64,000 bases of DNA from the NCBI RefSeq assembly GCF_045689245.1, contig NZ_CP136865.1, positions 1,922,001-1,986,000 on the forward strand, written 5' to 3'. Positions 51,345-60,790 of this stretch are shown here, in pieces (position 1 is the first letter of the stretch; each line of letters starts with the position of its first letter). The position numbers were made by a program, and so were the translations under genes. The notes under the pieces were generated by a model. The model was not told the origin of the DNA, searched no databases, and saw nothing but the letters and a program-made list of their open reading frames with translations. Origin of the DNA: Congregibacter brevis. GTDB lineage: Bacteria; Pseudomonadota; Gammaproteobacteria; Pseudomonadales; Halieaceae.

Positions 51345-53120
51345 TTAGATTTCCACGGCATAGTCGGGAGAAATCAGTACAAGATAAGCGCCAATACGAA
51401 CCCTGAGTTCGGGTTCTTCCACGAGCTCTATCAGATCGCGGACAGCGTTGAGGGTGTCAGCACTCAATGTGCCGTAAGTGAAAACCGTATCCAACTGCGT
51501 TGTCAGCGCGTCTACATCGTCCGCCAGTGGCAAAAAATCATCTAGGGTGAGTCCAGCCTTGAAAAATGGAGGGTCGCTGAGGTCGTTTACCAGATCCGCA
51601 ACCACGGCGTAGCGCATGAGGTTTGATACTTCGACAATGCTATTGCTGTTGGTGATTTGTAGTTCCGGGGATACAAGTCCTTGCTCGGCCAGTTCTCCGA
51701 TGGGCTGATGACTAGGTGAGTAGAAGTTAAAGACACTAGGCGCAGAGAGTGGATGTTGTTGAACGAGTTGCTGCACAAAGAAACCGAGATTCGCGTAAAA
51801 ACCGTCTGGTGAAGAAACCCCAAGCTGTCGGAGCATGGCGGTGTAGCGGAGCAGGGGTTCTCGCACCTTGCCAAAGGAACTCTCAGGATTCGGCTCCGCC
51901 ATTGCCTCGGGATCAAAAAGAATAGCCCGAAGAATGGCGCGCATATCGCCACGCTCTCCACTGCCGTTGTCGTCAAAAGCTGCGCTTACTCTGGCGACGT
52001 ATTCTGGCGACGGGTTGCTCGTAACAAGCCTTTGTATAAGTTGCTTCCCAAGAAACGGCGCGATATTGGGATGCATAAAGAGGTTGTCGATGGCCGCCTC
52101 TATGTCCGTTAGTCCGTCCTGACCCGCTGGTACCGTGAGGCCTCTTAGCAGTACTTTTTCTCCGGGTTCGTGGAATGCGTCAAACATACGCATGGGCTCG
52201 GTAAAATTGTAACGATCGGAGCCGAAGCGATTGTTGTCACCGCCCCAGGAAAGGCCAGTGAAGATTTTCGCGAATTCTCGTATGTCGTCATTATCGTAGC
52301 TTGGGACGGGCTGACCGTCAGAACCTATTTGCTCACTGCCATCCGCGTTTAACTCAAAGAGGCCTATAGAAAAAAGCTGCATGGCTTCTCTTGCGTAGTT
52401 CTCGTCAGGGAAAGTGCCATTTTCCGGATCGCTACGAGCGTTGTTGACGTGGCTGAGGTAAAGCCCCATTGCTGGGTGCAGGGTGACGTCCCTTAGCAAA
52501 TCTCGAACATTGCCAAAGGCGTGGCTGAGCAGCATGTCGTAATAGTTGCTTGTGCCAAAGGGGCTTAGAAACAGCGCGTTGACCTCATCAGAAATAACGA
52601 ATATCTGACTAAGCGAGTAGGCGATCCGTTGGCGTAACTGGTCTTCAGCGGTGATGGTGGTGTGCCACCACGCCATGCGGCCATAAACCGCTGCCAGATT
52701 ATCGTTGTCCTGGCTTTGCCTTAGCGCATCAAATTCGCCTGCTGCTTCCCTTGCAAGCAGAATTTCCACCTCAGCATCGTGAGAACTTAAGGGGAGTTCA
52801 AATTGCTCCTCGATCCACTCTTCCTGGCCTACGCTCTCAATACGTTCAATAGTTTCTAAGTCCGCACCAAAAGTGGCGCGGGAAGCGAGTCGAGATGCCC
52901 CCATGATGCCTCGTAACTCGGGCGGGAAGTCCTGCGTGGGTGGGACTTCGTTTTCAGGAGTGTCGTCCGAATCAGTGGTGGGCGGGGGGGGCGGAGCCGC
53001 GACTGGTGTAGTGACAGGAGTTGCAGCACTGTCGCCGCCGGACCCGCCACCACAGGCTGAGATACCCAGAAGAAGCATGAACAAGCAGCTCCCTCTGAAT
53101 AACGCCCTGACAGGGCTCAT
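51345..53120 (-). CDS. DUF1800 family lipoprotein
   Basis: Exported protein of 591 residues. A signal peptide ends in a lipobox (GISACGGGSGG) followed by a Pro/Thr linker. The DUF1800 body begins at about residue 70 (GASRLASRATFGADLETIERI) and contains FPDENYAREAMQLFSIGLFELN, a highly conserved block, and LIQRLVTSNPSPEYVARVSAAF. It has no known activity. Its ATG overlaps the stop of the preceding small lipoprotein gene, and it lies 38 bp before the DUF1501 gene. Confidence 0.9.
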   Translation of the reverse strand: MSPVRALFRGSCLFMLLLGISACGGGSGGDSAATPVTTPVAAPPPPPTTDSDDTPENEVPPTQDFPPELRGIMGASRLASRATFGADLETIERIESVGQEEWIEEQFELPLSSHDAEVEILLAREAAGEFDALRQSQDNDNLAAVYGRMAWWHTTITAEDQLRQRIAYSLSQIFVISDEVNALFLSPFGTSNYYDMLLSHAFGNVRDLLRDVTLHPAMGLYLSHVNNARSDPENGTFPDENYAREAMQLFSIGLFELNADGSEQIGSDGQPVPSYDNDDIREFAKIFTGLSWGGDNNRFGSDRYNFTEPMRMFDAFHEPGEKVLLRGLTVPAGQDGLTDIEAAIDNLFMHPNIAPFLGKQLIQRLVTSNPSPEYVARVSAAFDDNGSGERGDMRAILRAILFDPEAMAEPNPESSFGKVREPLLRYTAMLRQLGVSSPDGFYANLGFFVQQLVQQHPLSAPSVFNFYSPSHQPIGELAEQGLVSPELQITNSNSIVEVSNLMRYAVVADLVNDLSDPPFFKAGLTLDDFLPLADDVDALTTQLDTVFTYGTLSADTLNAVRDLIELVEEPELRVRIGAYLVLISPDYAVEI

Positions 53121-53593
53121 TACTGCGGTCCCTCTAGCCAGTCGTCTTCGTCGTCAAAGGGCCGTTCCTCTTCCTGCGACTGCGAGTCCGGATTCAGTGA
53201 CGCCATACAGGCGTCAATGGCGGGTTGGGCTGCGCGATAGCTGACGGCGAGTTTTGCTTTGACAGCCAATCGTGCAGAAAGGCCGATGTCGTCGCTGTAC
53301 AGAAGCTGGGAGCTAAGCTCCCGGGTGGATTTACTCATGGGAACAGCGCAGGCGTGCAGTGGGAGCACGGCATTCAACTGATCTAGCATCGTATCTGCGT
53401 ACATGAAGATCTCCCGCGTGTCGTCAAAGTACATGTAGTCCACCTTGCCATCGATCTCGAGGTCTGAGATGCATAAAACGTAGATGAAGAACGACTCGCA
53501 GTGCTCCTTGCCCGGTGGACGCATATCATTCGGCGTGCTCGCGCAGCCCGCGAGCCAGATGACAAAGGAAAGAACTGTGAGGAAACGACGCAA
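53120..53593 (-). CDS. Small lipoprotein of unknown function
   Basis: Product of 157 residues. The signal peptide (RRFLTVLSFVIWLAGC) ends in a lipobox with Cys17 followed by ASTPND. The mature part has a few cysteines (HCESFFIYVLCISDLEI), a central helical region (TMLDQLNAVLPLHACAV; STRELSSQLLYSDD) and an acidic tail (EEERPFDDEDDW). I do not recognise the family. It overlaps the DUF1800 start by one base, so it is the first gene of that operon and may help place the DUF1800/DUF1501 pair on the cell surface; this is only inference. Confidence 0.6.
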   Translation of the reverse strand: MRRFLTVLSFVIWLAGCASTPNDMRPPGKEHCESFFIYVLCISDLEIDGKVDYMYFDDTREIFMYADTMLDQLNAVLPLHACAVPMSKSTRELSSQLLYSDDIGLSARLAVKAKLAVSYRAAQPAIDACMASLNPDSQSQEEERPFDDEDDWLEGPQ

Positions 53594-53762
53594 GATAGGG
53601 AGCTGCCTGCAAACCTATAGTTGGCGGAAGGGAAGAGTCTGACTTCCAACATGATAGTGGGTTGTGGCATGAGTTTCCTAATTGCTAAATCGTTGTTATT
53701 GAGATCCTCTACGCACAACATGCGCTAAGCTGTCGCGACAAATTTGATTTTTTAGGTGCGAA

Positions 53763-54449
53763 ATGACTGCAGATACTTCTACAGCCCTGACACTAGTCTG
53801 CGGTAACCGAAATTACTCTTCCTGGTCATTGCGAGCATGGCTGTGCACGCGCAAAGCTGGTTTGGATCCGGAGGTGGTGGTCCTGCCCATGGATACACCA
53901 GAATTTGAAGCGCGTATCGCGCAGTATTCACCGACGCGACGCGTCCCCGTGCTTTGGATCGGCGATGAGTGGGTATGGGATTCTTTGGCGATAGCGGAGA
54001 CCGTCAACGAACGCTACGCTGATGCACAGCTGTGGCCCGCCGACGAGGGTTTACGTGCGTTTGGACGCGCCATGGCGGCCGAGATGCATAGCGGCTTTGG
54101 CGCCTTGCGCCATGCGCTGCCAATGAACTGTCGAGCGAAGCAGCGCAGCGTCGTTCTCTCAGCGGATGTTCGTAATGACATTGATAGACTCTGTGAGCTT
54201 TGGCTTCAGGCCAAATCGAAAAGCGGGAGCGATACTTGGCTCCTTGGCGACTTTAGTATTGTGGATGCTATGTTTGCGCCGGTGGTTGTACGTTTTAGCG
54301 CCTACGCGCTTGAGCTTCCCGAACATGCTAAGCAATACCTCGCCCATTGGCTTGCTGACGCTGATTTACAGAGTTGGATCGGCCTTGCCGAAGAGGAGCC
54401 TTGGGTTATCCAACATGAAGAGGTTGGCAATGGAGCGTCACTACAGTAA
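53763..54449 (+). CDS. Glutathione S-transferase family protein
   Basis: Cytoplasmic protein of 228 residues. The thioredoxin-like domain starts LTLVCGNRNYSSWSLRAWLCTRKAGL, with SSWS as the catalytic turn, followed by TRRVPVLWIGDEWVWDSLAIAETVNERY, containing cis-Pro in VPV and D-S for glutathione. The helical domain has TWLLGDFSIVDAMFAPVVVRFSAY. This NYSSWSLR start is typical of a bacterial GST group annotated as zeta/YfcG-like or of unknown class. It stands alone, 45 bp before an amidohydrolase gene on the same strand. Confidence 0.9.
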   Translation: MTADTSTALTLVCGNRNYSSWSLRAWLCTRKAGLDPEVVVLPMDTPEFEARIAQYSPTRRVPVLWIGDEWVWDSLAIAETVNERYADAQLWPADEGLRAFGRAMAAEMHSGFGALRHALPMNCRAKQRSVVLSADVRNDIDRLCELWLQAKSKSGSDTWLLGDFSIVDAMFAPVVVRFSAYALELPEHAKQYLAHWLADADLQSWIGLAEEEPWVIQHEEVGNGASLQ

Positions 54450-54493
54450 TTGTTCCATAGATAATAAATACGCACTGATTTTGGAGATTACAC

Positions 54494-56230
54494 ATGCAGC
54501 TTAGAAACACTCTCAAAGCCGCTTTTTGCAACACCTTCCTCAACACTATCCGCAGCACTATTTTTGGCGCTTTTTGCGCTGTCATATCGCTAGCTAGCGT
54601 TGCAGCGCCGGACCAGGTTTTCTTTGGTGGCCCAATCATCACCATGGACGCGGGTGGCAGCGTTGTGGAGGCTTTGGCCGTGGAGGGTGGACGGATTGTC
54701 GCAGTGGGCGACAGCGCAACCGTGCTAGCGCTTGCCGACGAAGATACTCAGCGTATTAACCTTGATGGTGCGCCTTTGCTTCCGGGTTTTGTGGACTCCC
54801 ACAGCCATGCAAATTTTATCGGGCTCCAGGCGATGAGCGGTAACATCTTGCCGCCACCGGATGGGGGTGGTGCAAGCGTTGCAGATATCCAGCGCATACT
54901 CCGCGATTACATGAAGTCTGAGCCCGCTTTAGAGCGCGAACTGGGTTGGGTGATTGGCTTTGGCTACGACGACTCCCAGCTTGCTGAACAACGTCACCCC
55001 ACGCGGCAGGAGATGGATGCAGTCTCCAGCGAAGTACCGATTCTTCTAATTCACCAGTCGGGACATTTGGGGGTCGCTAACAGCCTTGGTCTGAAATTAG
55101 CGGGTGTTGGGCCCGATACACCGGATCCTGATGGCGGTGCGTTCCGTCGAGAGAGTGACGGCAAGCAACCTAACGGCGTCGCCGAAGAGTATGCGTTTTT
55201 TCGTTTGATTTTTGCAGCTATGGCGGCGAGTAGTGAGGATCTACAGGACAGAATGTCGCTTGCCGGTGCTGCCGCCATGGCCAGCTATGGCTATACCACT
55301 GCCCAGGAAGGACGAGCTAACCCTGAGGGGATGGCGTCACTTCAGCGTGTAGCGGACCGACGCGAACTGAAGATCGATCTTGTGTCCTATCCGGATATGC
55401 TTATGGTGGAAGATGTATCTACCTCTCGATCTTATGAAAATCGATACCGAGTGGGTGGTGTGAAACTCACTATCGATGGCTCGCCACAAGGGAAGACGGC
55501 CTGGTTAAGTCACGCCTATCATGTTCCTCCAGAAGGCCAGGAAGAGGACTATGTTGGTTACCCGGCGATCGACGTGGACACAGTTAATAGTAACGTTATG
55601 CGTGCCTTCGAAAACGAGTGGCAAATCCTGGTGCATTCTAACGGTGACGCGGCGACTGATGCCTTGCTCAGCGCCGTGCGTATGGCACGGGAAAAGTATC
55701 CGGATGCAGAGATTCGGCCTGTACTGATTCATGGGCAGGTGCTGCGAAAAGAGCAGGTAGCCGGTTTGGATGAGTTGGGTATTTTTCCGTCGCTTTTCCC
55801 CATGCATACTTATTATTGGGGAGATTGGCACCGCGATTCGGTACTGGGTCCTGAGCGTGCGCAGAACATTTCTCCCACGGGCTGGCTGCTCGAGCGTGGG
55901 ATGATGTTTGGGTCTCATCACGATGCACCGGTGGCGATGCCAGACTCGATGCGGGTACTCTCAGCGACAGTCACCCGCACCACACGTAGCGGAGAAGTGC
56001 TGGGCCCGCAGCATCGCGTCGATGTGATGACCGGCTTGCGTGCGCTGACTATTTGGCCTGCCTGGCAGCACTTTGAAGAGGACAGCAAAGGTAGCCTCGA
56101 AGTCGGGAAGCTAGCGGACTTGGTGGTCTTATCTGAAAACCCTCTAACTGTTAGTACGAGCCGTCTTGCGGACCTGAAGGTCTTAAAGACATATAAAGAA
56201 GGGCAGGTGGTTTATCAGCGAGATGAGTAA
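54494..56230 (+). CDS. Exported amidohydrolase family protein (YtcJ-like, Amidohydro_3)
   Basis: Product of 578 residues. A signal peptide (FLNTIRSTIFGAFCAVISLASVAA) predicts periplasmic location. The amidohydrolase body starts FFGGPIITMDAGGSVVEALAVEGGRIVAVGDS and has the first metal motif as GFVDSHSHANFIG. Later blocks include ILVHSNGDAATDALLSAVR, RPVLIHGQVLRKEQVAGLDELG, and the C-terminal LADLVVLSENPLTVS, all typical of the YtcJ branch. Substrates of the branch are mostly unknown (N-acyl amino acids or formamides in some). It lies 45 bp after a GST gene and 59 bp before a phytanoyl-CoA dioxygenase-like gene. Confidence 0.85.
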   Translation: MQLRNTLKAAFCNTFLNTIRSTIFGAFCAVISLASVAAPDQVFFGGPIITMDAGGSVVEALAVEGGRIVAVGDSATVLALADEDTQRINLDGAPLLPGFVDSHSHANFIGLQAMSGNILPPPDGGGASVADIQRILRDYMKSEPALERELGWVIGFGYDDSQLAEQRHPTRQEMDAVSSEVPILLIHQSGHLGVANSLGLKLAGVGPDTPDPDGGAFRRESDGKQPNGVAEEYAFFRLIFAAMAASSEDLQDRMSLAGAAAMASYGYTTAQEGRANPEGMASLQRVADRRELKIDLVSYPDMLMVEDVSTSRSYENRYRVGGVKLTIDGSPQGKTAWLSHAYHVPPEGQEEDYVGYPAIDVDTVNSNVMRAFENEWQILVHSNGDAATDALLSAVRMAREKYPDAEIRPVLIHGQVLRKEQVAGLDELGIFPSLFPMHTYYWGDWHRDSVLGPERAQNISPTGWLLERGMMFGSHHDAPVAMPDSMRVLSATVTRTTRSGEVLGPQHRVDVMTGLRALTIWPAWQHFEEDSKGSLEVGKLADLVVLSENPLTVSTSRLADLKVLKTYKEGQVVYQRDE

Positions 56231-56289
56231 GGCTTTGCAGTTATACGCGCTACTTCTTGTGAGAGACGTTTTATGAGTGGCGTTCAGCT

Positions 56290-57168
56290 ATGTCGCTAGC
56301 AGCAAAGAGCTTCGAAGAAGCAGTTTATGAGCCGTTCACCCGCTCCTCTCCTGAGGAGGATATTGCAATTCTCCAGGAACGATTTTCCCGAGATGGGTAC
56401 CTTTACTTGCCGGGTGCTCTACGTGCTTCCGTTGCCCCGGTCCTTAGTGACATGTTATCGGTACTTTCACCCCACATTCATTGGAATAAGAGTATTGGTA
56501 CGCCAGTGCTTGCAGGGGAGCCGTTTTTTGAAAGCGATCCTCTATGGGATGCGTTGTACCCGGAAATTCAAGCTCTGGAGTCTCTACACAGGCTGTTCCA
56601 TAGCCCGAAGGTGCAGCAGCTTATGACTTTGGTCGCCGGGGAAGAGACCTTCGTTTACCCGATGAAGATGGCGCGGATCGCCGCGCCGAGAAAGCTGGGT
56701 TATGAGACACCGCCCCATCAGGACGCTTTTTCTCACCACGCCGGCCCAAGCATGGCCGGTATCTGGATTGCGTTGCATGACGCGGATACGGACATGGGGC
56801 GTCTGACGATTTTACCCGGCTCGCATGTGCATGGCGTTCGGAAGGTGTTTGAAGCGCAGGGCGTGGGAGGGGTGCAGTGCGAAATATATCCCGAGGAAAC
56901 CTTGTGGCACGTCTCGGATGTCACCGCGGGGGATGTGATTATTTTTCATTCTCAAACAGTACACAGAGCCCAGCCCAACGTTGATGCACAACGCGTTCGT
57001 TTGAGTGTGGACACTCGATTTTGCGATCACGGCGCGCCGGTGTTTTCTACCAACCTGGAGCCTCATCACGGTTGGCGAATTCCCCGGCTTGATTGGGATT
57101 ACGTGTATCGAGACTGGCAGCACCGCGACCTGTGTTACTACTGGCGCGACTATCCGGCCTTGTTCTAG
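56290..57168 (+). CDS. Phytanoyl-CoA dioxygenase (PhyH) family oxygenase
   Basis: Product of 292 residues in the Fe(II)/2-oxoglutarate oxygenase fold. The iron ligands are His and Asp in TPPHQDAFSHH and a distal His in FHSQTVHRAQPNV; the 2-oxoglutarate Arg is likely in QRVRLSVDTRF. MAGIWIALHDADTDMGRLTILPGSH is the PhyH signature. It has no signal peptide. The upstream ATG at 56273 gives only an eight-codon frame and is not the start. The substrate is unknown; PhyH-like enzymes hydroxylate acyl-CoAs, amino acids or halogenate in some lineages. It follows the amidohydrolase gene and faces kbl. Confidence 0.85.
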   Translation: MSLAAKSFEEAVYEPFTRSSPEEDIAILQERFSRDGYLYLPGALRASVAPVLSDMLSVLSPHIHWNKSIGTPVLAGEPFFESDPLWDALYPEIQALESLHRLFHSPKVQQLMTLVAGEETFVYPMKMARIAAPRKLGYETPPHQDAFSHHAGPSMAGIWIALHDADTDMGRLTILPGSHVHGVRKVFEAQGVGGVQCEIYPEETLWHVSDVTAGDVIIFHSQTVHRAQPNVDAQRVRLSVDTRFCDHGAPVFSTNLEPHHGWRIPRLDWDYVYRDWQHRDLCYYWRDYPALF

Positions 57169-57203
57169 CTGCGCCTGCTATCCTAAATGCTACGCGGGTG
57201 TAC

Positions 57204-58391
57204 CTAAGCCACGAGGTCTCGGGCTGAGACAAAGGCCGCGATAGCTCGATCCAGATCTTCCTTTGTGAGTGCTGCGGACATTTGCGTTCGAATTCGTGCT
57301 TGGCCCTTGGGCACCACCGGGAAGGAAAACGCCACAACGTGGACTCCCTGAGCTCGTATATGTTCCGCCATCTTTGCTGCTTTGCTCGCATCGTGAAGCA
57401 TGACCGGAATGATGGGGTGATCTCCCGGGAGCAATTCAAAACCCTCGGCTTCTAGGGCTTGCCTAAAGTATGCCGAGTTCTCTTTGAGTGCTCTACGCAG
57501 CTCAGGCTGAGTATCAACGAGTTCCAGGGCGCGAAGGGCCCCAGTGACTACCGGCGGTGCAACCGTGTTGGAAAACAGATAGGGCCGCGAGCGTTGGCGA
57601 AGTAGTTGGACAATTTCCGATCGCGCCGCGGTAAAGCCACCGCTTGCTCCGCCCAGCGCTTTTCCGAGGGTTCCCGTAATGATGTCCACGCGATCCATGC
57701 ATTGGTGATATTCGTGAGTACCCCGTCCATTAGCTCCAAGGAAGCCCGTCGCGTGGCAGTCGTCAAAGTGCACAAGTGCTTCATACTGCTCCGCAAGATC
57801 ACAGATGCGATCCAGATGGGCAATACTCCCGTCCATAGAGAACACGCCGTCGGTAGTAATGAGTTTGAACCGGGCTCCCGCGGTGTTGGCTGCTTGCAGT
57901 TGTGCCTCCAGCTCCGCCATATCGTTATTGGCATAGCGGTAACGTTGCGCTTTACACAGGCGCACGCCGTCAATGATGCTTGCATGATTGAGGGCGTCGG
58001 AGATGACGGCGTCCTCAGGGCCTAAAAGGGTTTCGAATAGACCGCCGTTGGCGTCGAAGCCGGATGGGTAGAGAATGCAATCTTCAAGGCCTAGAAATCT
58101 TGCGAGGGCCGTTTCCAGATCTTTGTGCACGCGCTGGGTGCCGCAGATAAAGCGTACGGAGGCCATACCGTAACCCCATTCCTCAAGGCCCTTCGCCGCG
58201 GCGGCTTTCACTTCGGGATGCTCCGCTAATCCGAGGTAGTTATTGGCGCAGAGGTTAAGTACATTCTCCCTGCCTTCAATAGCAACATGGGCGCCCTGAG
58301 CGCTGGTGAACTCGATTTCTTCCTTATAGAGACCCGCGTCGCGAATCTCTTGCAGTTCCGTGCGAAGGTGCTCTTTAAAGTTGCCGTACAT
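57204..58391 (-). CDS. kbl: Glycine C-acetyltransferase (2-amino-3-ketobutyrate CoA ligase)
   Basis: PLP enzyme of 395 residues that splits 2-amino-3-ketobutyrate with CoA into glycine and acetyl-CoA, the second step of threonine breakdown. The start YGNFKEHLRTELQEIRDAGLYKEE, the block VLNLCANNYLGLAEHPEV and the PLP Lys in ITGTLGKALGGASGGF are all those of Kbl. HFDDCHATGFLGANGRGTHEY gives the co-factor Asp and His. It lies 41 bp downstream of tdh on the same strand, reversing the E. coli kbl-tdh order but keeping the pathway pair. Confidence 0.97.
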   Translation of the reverse strand: MYGNFKEHLRTELQEIRDAGLYKEEIEFTSAQGAHVAIEGRENVLNLCANNYLGLAEHPEVKAAAAKGLEEWGYGMASVRFICGTQRVHKDLETALARFLGLEDCILYPSGFDANGGLFETLLGPEDAVISDALNHASIIDGVRLCKAQRYRYANNDMAELEAQLQAANTAGARFKLITTDGVFSMDGSIAHLDRICDLAEQYEALVHFDDCHATGFLGANGRGTHEYHQCMDRVDIITGTLGKALGGASGGFTAARSEIVQLLRQRSRPYLFSNTVAPPVVTGALRALELVDTQPELRRALKENSAYFRQALEAEGFELLPGDHPIIPVMLHDASKAAKMAEHIRAQGVHVVAFSFPVVPKGQARIRTQMSAALTKEDLDRAIAAFVSARDLVA

Positions 58392-58432
58392 AGACTACTT
58401 CCTTGGCTGTTTATCTGCCGCTTGTTGGTGCA

Positions 58433-59458
58433 TTAATCCCAATTGAGAACAACTTTACTCGCGCTGCCATCGTTCATCGCCTTAAAGCCTGCGTCAAAAT
58501 CCGAGTAAGGCATACGATGAGTAATGACGCCGCTGATATCCAGGCCGGTCTGAATCATTACGGACATTTTGTACCAGGTCTCGTACATTTCCCGGCCATA
58601 GATGCCTTTCAGCGTCAGCATGTTAAAAATCACCCGACTCCAGTCAATCGCGGTGTTTTCCGCGGGGATGCCAAGCATGGCTATCTTGCCTCCGTGACAT
58701 AGGTGAGCGATCTGATCATTGAGTGCCTGAGGATTGCCGGACATCTCCAGTCCTACATCAAAGCCCTCTCGCATTCCCAGTTCCAGTTGCACATCCGCGA
58801 GAGATTCTTTTGCCACGTTTACCGTTCGCGTAGCACCCAGGTTTGCGGCAAGCGCGAGACGCTCATCGATGACGTCGGTAATGACAACGTGTCGTGCACC
58901 TGCATGACGACAGACTGCGGCGGCCATGGAGCCAATAGGCCCTGCGCCGGTAATCAACACGTCTTCACCAAGAAGGTCGAATTGCAGCGCGGTGTGCACC
59001 GCGTTGCCCAGAGGATCAAAAAGGGCAGCAACATCCAGGTCGATACCGGGGGCGTGCTCCCACACATTGGACATGGGAAGGCTGAGGTACTCCGCAAATG
59101 CGCCGGGGCGGTCGACACCGATGCCGCTGTTGTCGTTACACAGGTGACGACGGCCCGCCATGCAGTTACGGCAGCGACCGCAGACAACGTGACCTTCACC
59201 AGAAACAATTTGTCCTGCTTTGAAGTCGTTAACGTTGCTGCCGACGTCGACAATCTCTCCAACGAACTCGTGACCCACAACCATGGGAACAGGAATGGTA
59301 CGTTTTGCCCAATCGTCCCAGTTATAGATGTGCATGTCAGTGCCACAGATCGCAGTACGACGTATTTTGATCAGCACATCATTGATACCCGGTTCCGGTT
59401 TGGGAACGTCCTCCAGCCAGAGGCCTTGAGTCGCCTCTCGTTTCACTAGCGCGCGCAT
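58433..59458 (-). CDS. tdh: L-threonine 3-dehydrogenase
   Basis: Zinc medium-chain dehydrogenase of 341 residues that oxidises L-threonine to 2-amino-3-ketobutyrate with NAD+. The catalytic Zn site is CGTDMHIYNWDDWAKRTIPVPMVVGHEF; the structural Zn site GEGHVVCGRCRNCMAGRRHLCND has its four Cys; the NAD+ fold is VLITGAGPIGSMAAAVCRHAG. NWDDWAKRTIPVP is specific to Tdh. It is the first gene of the tdh-kbl operon. No leucine-responsive site was recognised upstream. Confidence 0.97.
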   Translation of the reverse strand: MRALVKREATQGLWLEDVPKPEPGINDVLIKIRRTAICGTDMHIYNWDDWAKRTIPVPMVVGHEFVGEIVDVGSNVNDFKAGQIVSGEGHVVCGRCRNCMAGRRHLCNDNSGIGVDRPGAFAEYLSLPMSNVWEHAPGIDLDVAALFDPLGNAVHTALQFDLLGEDVLITGAGPIGSMAAAVCRHAGARHVVITDVIDERLALAANLGATRTVNVAKESLADVQLELGMREGFDVGLEMSGNPQALNDQIAHLCHGGKIAMLGIPAENTAIDWSRVIFNMLTLKGIYGREMYETWYKMSVMIQTGLDISGVITHRMPYSDFDAGFKAMNDGSASKVVLNWD

Positions 59459-59608
59459 GATTTTCCAGTATAAGGGAATAATTCCTTTATTTTGTACTTG
59501 ATGGTGGTTTATCGCAAGCCTGAACTACACAATTTCGCAAAAAGCCGTCGGCTTGCGCCCTCTAGTGTCTCGACTGATCATAGGCGCATCGTTGTTTGGA
59601 CTTCTTTT

Positions 59609-60355
59609 ATGCGTCAAGTTGCCGTCCGATTGTTCAGGTGCCGCCCTCAGCTAATACGCTGGCACTTCCTCATGCCTATGTTGCTGGGTCTGCTGTTGAT
59701 GGCTTGCACGGTCGGTGAAACGAGGTCCGCGCCATTTAACTTGGAGATTGCAACAAGCTATAAGGGACAGCTGCCTTGTGCGAGCTGCCCTGGCGTGTTG
59801 TGGCAGCTGGATCTGTGGCCGGACGGACGTTTCCATTTGCGCCAGGAGTATCTTGATCACAATGCGGTGGAGGGTAGGCTAGGGCAGTGGCGCTATGCGG
59901 CTGAGCAGGAACGTCTGGTTCTGCTGGCAGCAGGTCATGACGCGGTCTTCCTTTCGGTGGTTGGTTTTGATGAATTGCGTCTACTCGATCGTACCGGTGA
60001 GTCTATAGCGTCAGAGTTGAATTATGGGTTAACCCGACAGGCGGTGTTTGATGCCGGCGAGTTCGCGATCTCCCTGAAGGGAGAATTTCGTTACTTTGCA
60101 GATGCTGCAAATTTTAGAGACTGTGCAACGGGCTTTCGCTATCCGGTGATTATGGGCGAGAATTTCTTGGAGCTTGAACGCGGCTACCTTTCACAGAAGC
60201 TTGGAGCAGGGGAGCCATGGACTATTCGCATCGATGCCCAAATGCTGAATGAGCAGGCAATGGAGGGGGAAGGGCCCTCGCAGTCTGTTCTCATCGAGAG
60301 CTTCTCGGCAGAGGTAGAAAAAGCATGTTCTTACCGAGAGAAAGCCGCCCCCTGA
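59609..60355 (+). CDS. NlpE-like lipoprotein
   Basis: Exported protein of about 248 residues, from the ATG at 59609. The earlier ATG at 59492 would place 39 non-hydrophobic residues before the signal; ATG at 59672 gives a shorter signal. A hydrophobic stretch ends in a lipobox (LLLMAC). The mature part starts with ATSYKGQLPCASCPGVLWQLDLWPDGRFHLRQEY, which is the NlpE N-terminal pattern including its CxxC, followed by a beta-rich META/OB-like C-terminal domain (ISLKGEFRYFADAANFRDC). NlpE senses envelope and copper stress in E. coli; whether this protein signals is unknown. It is divergent from tdh. The start is not certain as no clear ribosome site is visible. Confidence 0.75.
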   Translation: MRQVAVRLFRCRPQLIRWHFLMPMLLGLLLMACTVGETRSAPFNLEIATSYKGQLPCASCPGVLWQLDLWPDGRFHLRQEYLDHNAVEGRLGQWRYAAEQERLVLLAAGHDAVFLSVVGFDELRLLDRTGESIASELNYGLTRQAVFDAGEFAISLKGEFRYFADAANFRDCATGFRYPVIMGENFLELERGYLSQKLGAGEPWTIRIDAQMLNEQAMEGEGPSQSVLIESFSAEVEKACSYREKAAP

Positions 60356-60373
60356 CTGGTGCTCGAAATCCCG

Positions 60374-60790
60374 CTAGCCGGCAAAGCCCTCACCGGAATC
60401 ATCTTCACCGAAGCGAATCAAGCGACTATCGTCCACGGCGACGGTTCTGTGGATAACAATGGCCTGATAATCCGGGTTAGTCACCATCGCCAAAAATGCT
60501 CCTGCATTGGGGTAACGGGCAACGAATGCGATGTCCCAGTGTTTGTCTGTAGGCCCAGTGAGCATGCATTCTTGGTGTCCGCGCCACATGATCTCGCCGC
60601 CTAGCTCTCGGAAGATCGGGCCACTGTGTTCGCCGTAACGCCGATAGGCCTCGGCGCCACTGCAGGTTTCACCATCCGGGTACGTCGCCGTCTCATTGAG
60701 ACGAATCAGATTGAGCATCATGATTGGCGTATCTCGTGGAAGCGCCTTGAAGGCATCAAATTGCTCTCGGGAGGGGTCTATATGTTTCAT
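60374..60790 (-). CDS. DUF1330 family protein
   Basis: Small cytoplasmic protein of 138 residues with a dimeric alpha/beta-barrel-like pattern. TPIMMLNLIRLNETATYPDGE near the start and WDIAFVARYPNAGAFLAMVTNPDYQAIVIHRTVAVDDSRLIRF towards the end match DUF1330. The function is unknown; related ferredoxin-like barrels bind small aromatic or lactone molecules. Its ATG overlaps the end of the GST-like gene at 60787 by 4 bp, so the two are cotranslated and may act on one substrate. Confidence 0.85.
   Translation of the reverse strand: MKHIDPSREQFDAFKALPRDTPIMMLNLIRLNETATYPDGETCSGAEAYRRYGEHSGPIFRELGGEIMWRGHQECMLTGPTDKHWDIAFVARYPNAGAFLAMVTNPDYQAIVIHRTVAVDDSRLIRFGEDDSGEGFAG

Noticed and set aside
58703..59449. 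248-codon open frame on the plus strand opposite tdh
   Set aside because: It is the antisense of a well-conserved enzyme, has no domain pattern and no ribosome site; long antisense frames are expected at this base composition.
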